Source: Methylocystaceae bacterium
GTDB taxonomy: Bacteria > Pseudomonadota > Alphaproteobacteria > Rhizobiales > Beijerinckiaceae
DNA: 13,701 nucleotides
Assembly (NCBI GenBank): GCA_003152255.1
Contig: PLZT01000703.1
Coordinates: forward strand, 1-13,701
Reading direction: 5' to 3'
Shown: in pieces, positions 13,681-13,701 of the stretch
How positions within the stretch are numbered: the first letter of the stretch is position 1
Layout of the letters: each line of letters opens with the position of its first letter
The notes under the pieces: generated by a model
What the model was told of the DNA's origin: nothing
What the model saw: the letters and a program-made list of their open reading frames with translations, nothing else
The model's database searches: none
Made by a program: the position numbers and the translations under genes

Positions 13681-13701
13681 CAACGCCGGGTGGGCGCGGT
13701 G

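Noticed and set aside
1..13701. CRISPR array, transposase or insertion sequence
   Set aside because: No regularly spaced repeat-spacer pattern and no transposase-like protein; the only mobility gene is the tyrosine integrase.

Overview
The window looks like a high-GC alphaproteobacterial chromosome, most likely Hyphomicrobiales (a relative of Bradyrhizobium, Methylocystis or Beijerinckia; the genus cannot be fixed from sequence alone). The reasons are the gene families seen together: a CheB-CheR hybrid kinase with FixJ-like output, a 'translational machinery protein' homologue, DUF3309, DUF3096, CsbD, an LTXXQ protein and a SleB-type hydrolase.

Layout. Positions 1-2155 are the right end of an integrated element. 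They hold a lower-GC 191-residue unknown gene, a P4-type tyrosine integrase (minus strand), a set of GTGTCC repeats, and at 2156-2200 the 3' part of a tRNA-Lys (TTT) without its 5' half, which is the expected distal attachment site. No gene is recognised in 1-230. Positions 2200-5040 carry small minus-strand genes: a 76-residue unknown, a Gly/His-rich putative lipoprotein with a start problem, an LTXXQ/Spy-like periplasmic protein, a small secreted Cys-pair protein, a 47-residue DUF3096 membrane protein and a CsbD stress protein. Positions 5190-9533 are one 1447-residue cytosolic signalling protein: CheB, CheR, coiled coil, PAS, histidine kinase, receiver, second receiver, LuxR/FixJ-type DNA-binding domain.

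From 9814 onwards the strand switches to plus: an eRF1-like 'translational machinery' protein, a DUF3309 gene with an apparent one-base insertion, a zinc alcohol dehydrogenase with isopropanol-dehydrogenase-type ligands, a 76-residue small protein and a YflT/GSP17M-like general stress protein. A SleB-type cell wall hydrolase then lies on the minus strand. Its conserved catalytic segment is present but no normal start codon precedes it, and its 5' end runs straight into a degenerate tRNA-Arg-like 3' end (about 13019-13054). The window closes with a secreted Cys-rich small protein and a terminator-like hairpin.

How the parts may work together. The small stress and envelope proteins on both sides of the giant kinase resemble a stress/envelope neighbourhood that the kinase, which carries its own DNA-binding output, could control; this is inference from proximity. 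The most unusual structural signals are (i) the kinase fusion itself and (ii) three pairs of short direct repeats, all with an 11-bp period. One pair lies on the island side of the tRNA-Lys end. The other two lie 48-49 bp downstream of the tRNA-Lys and tRNA-Arg-like ends. They look like integrase arm-type sites and suggest repeated insertion at tRNA genes.
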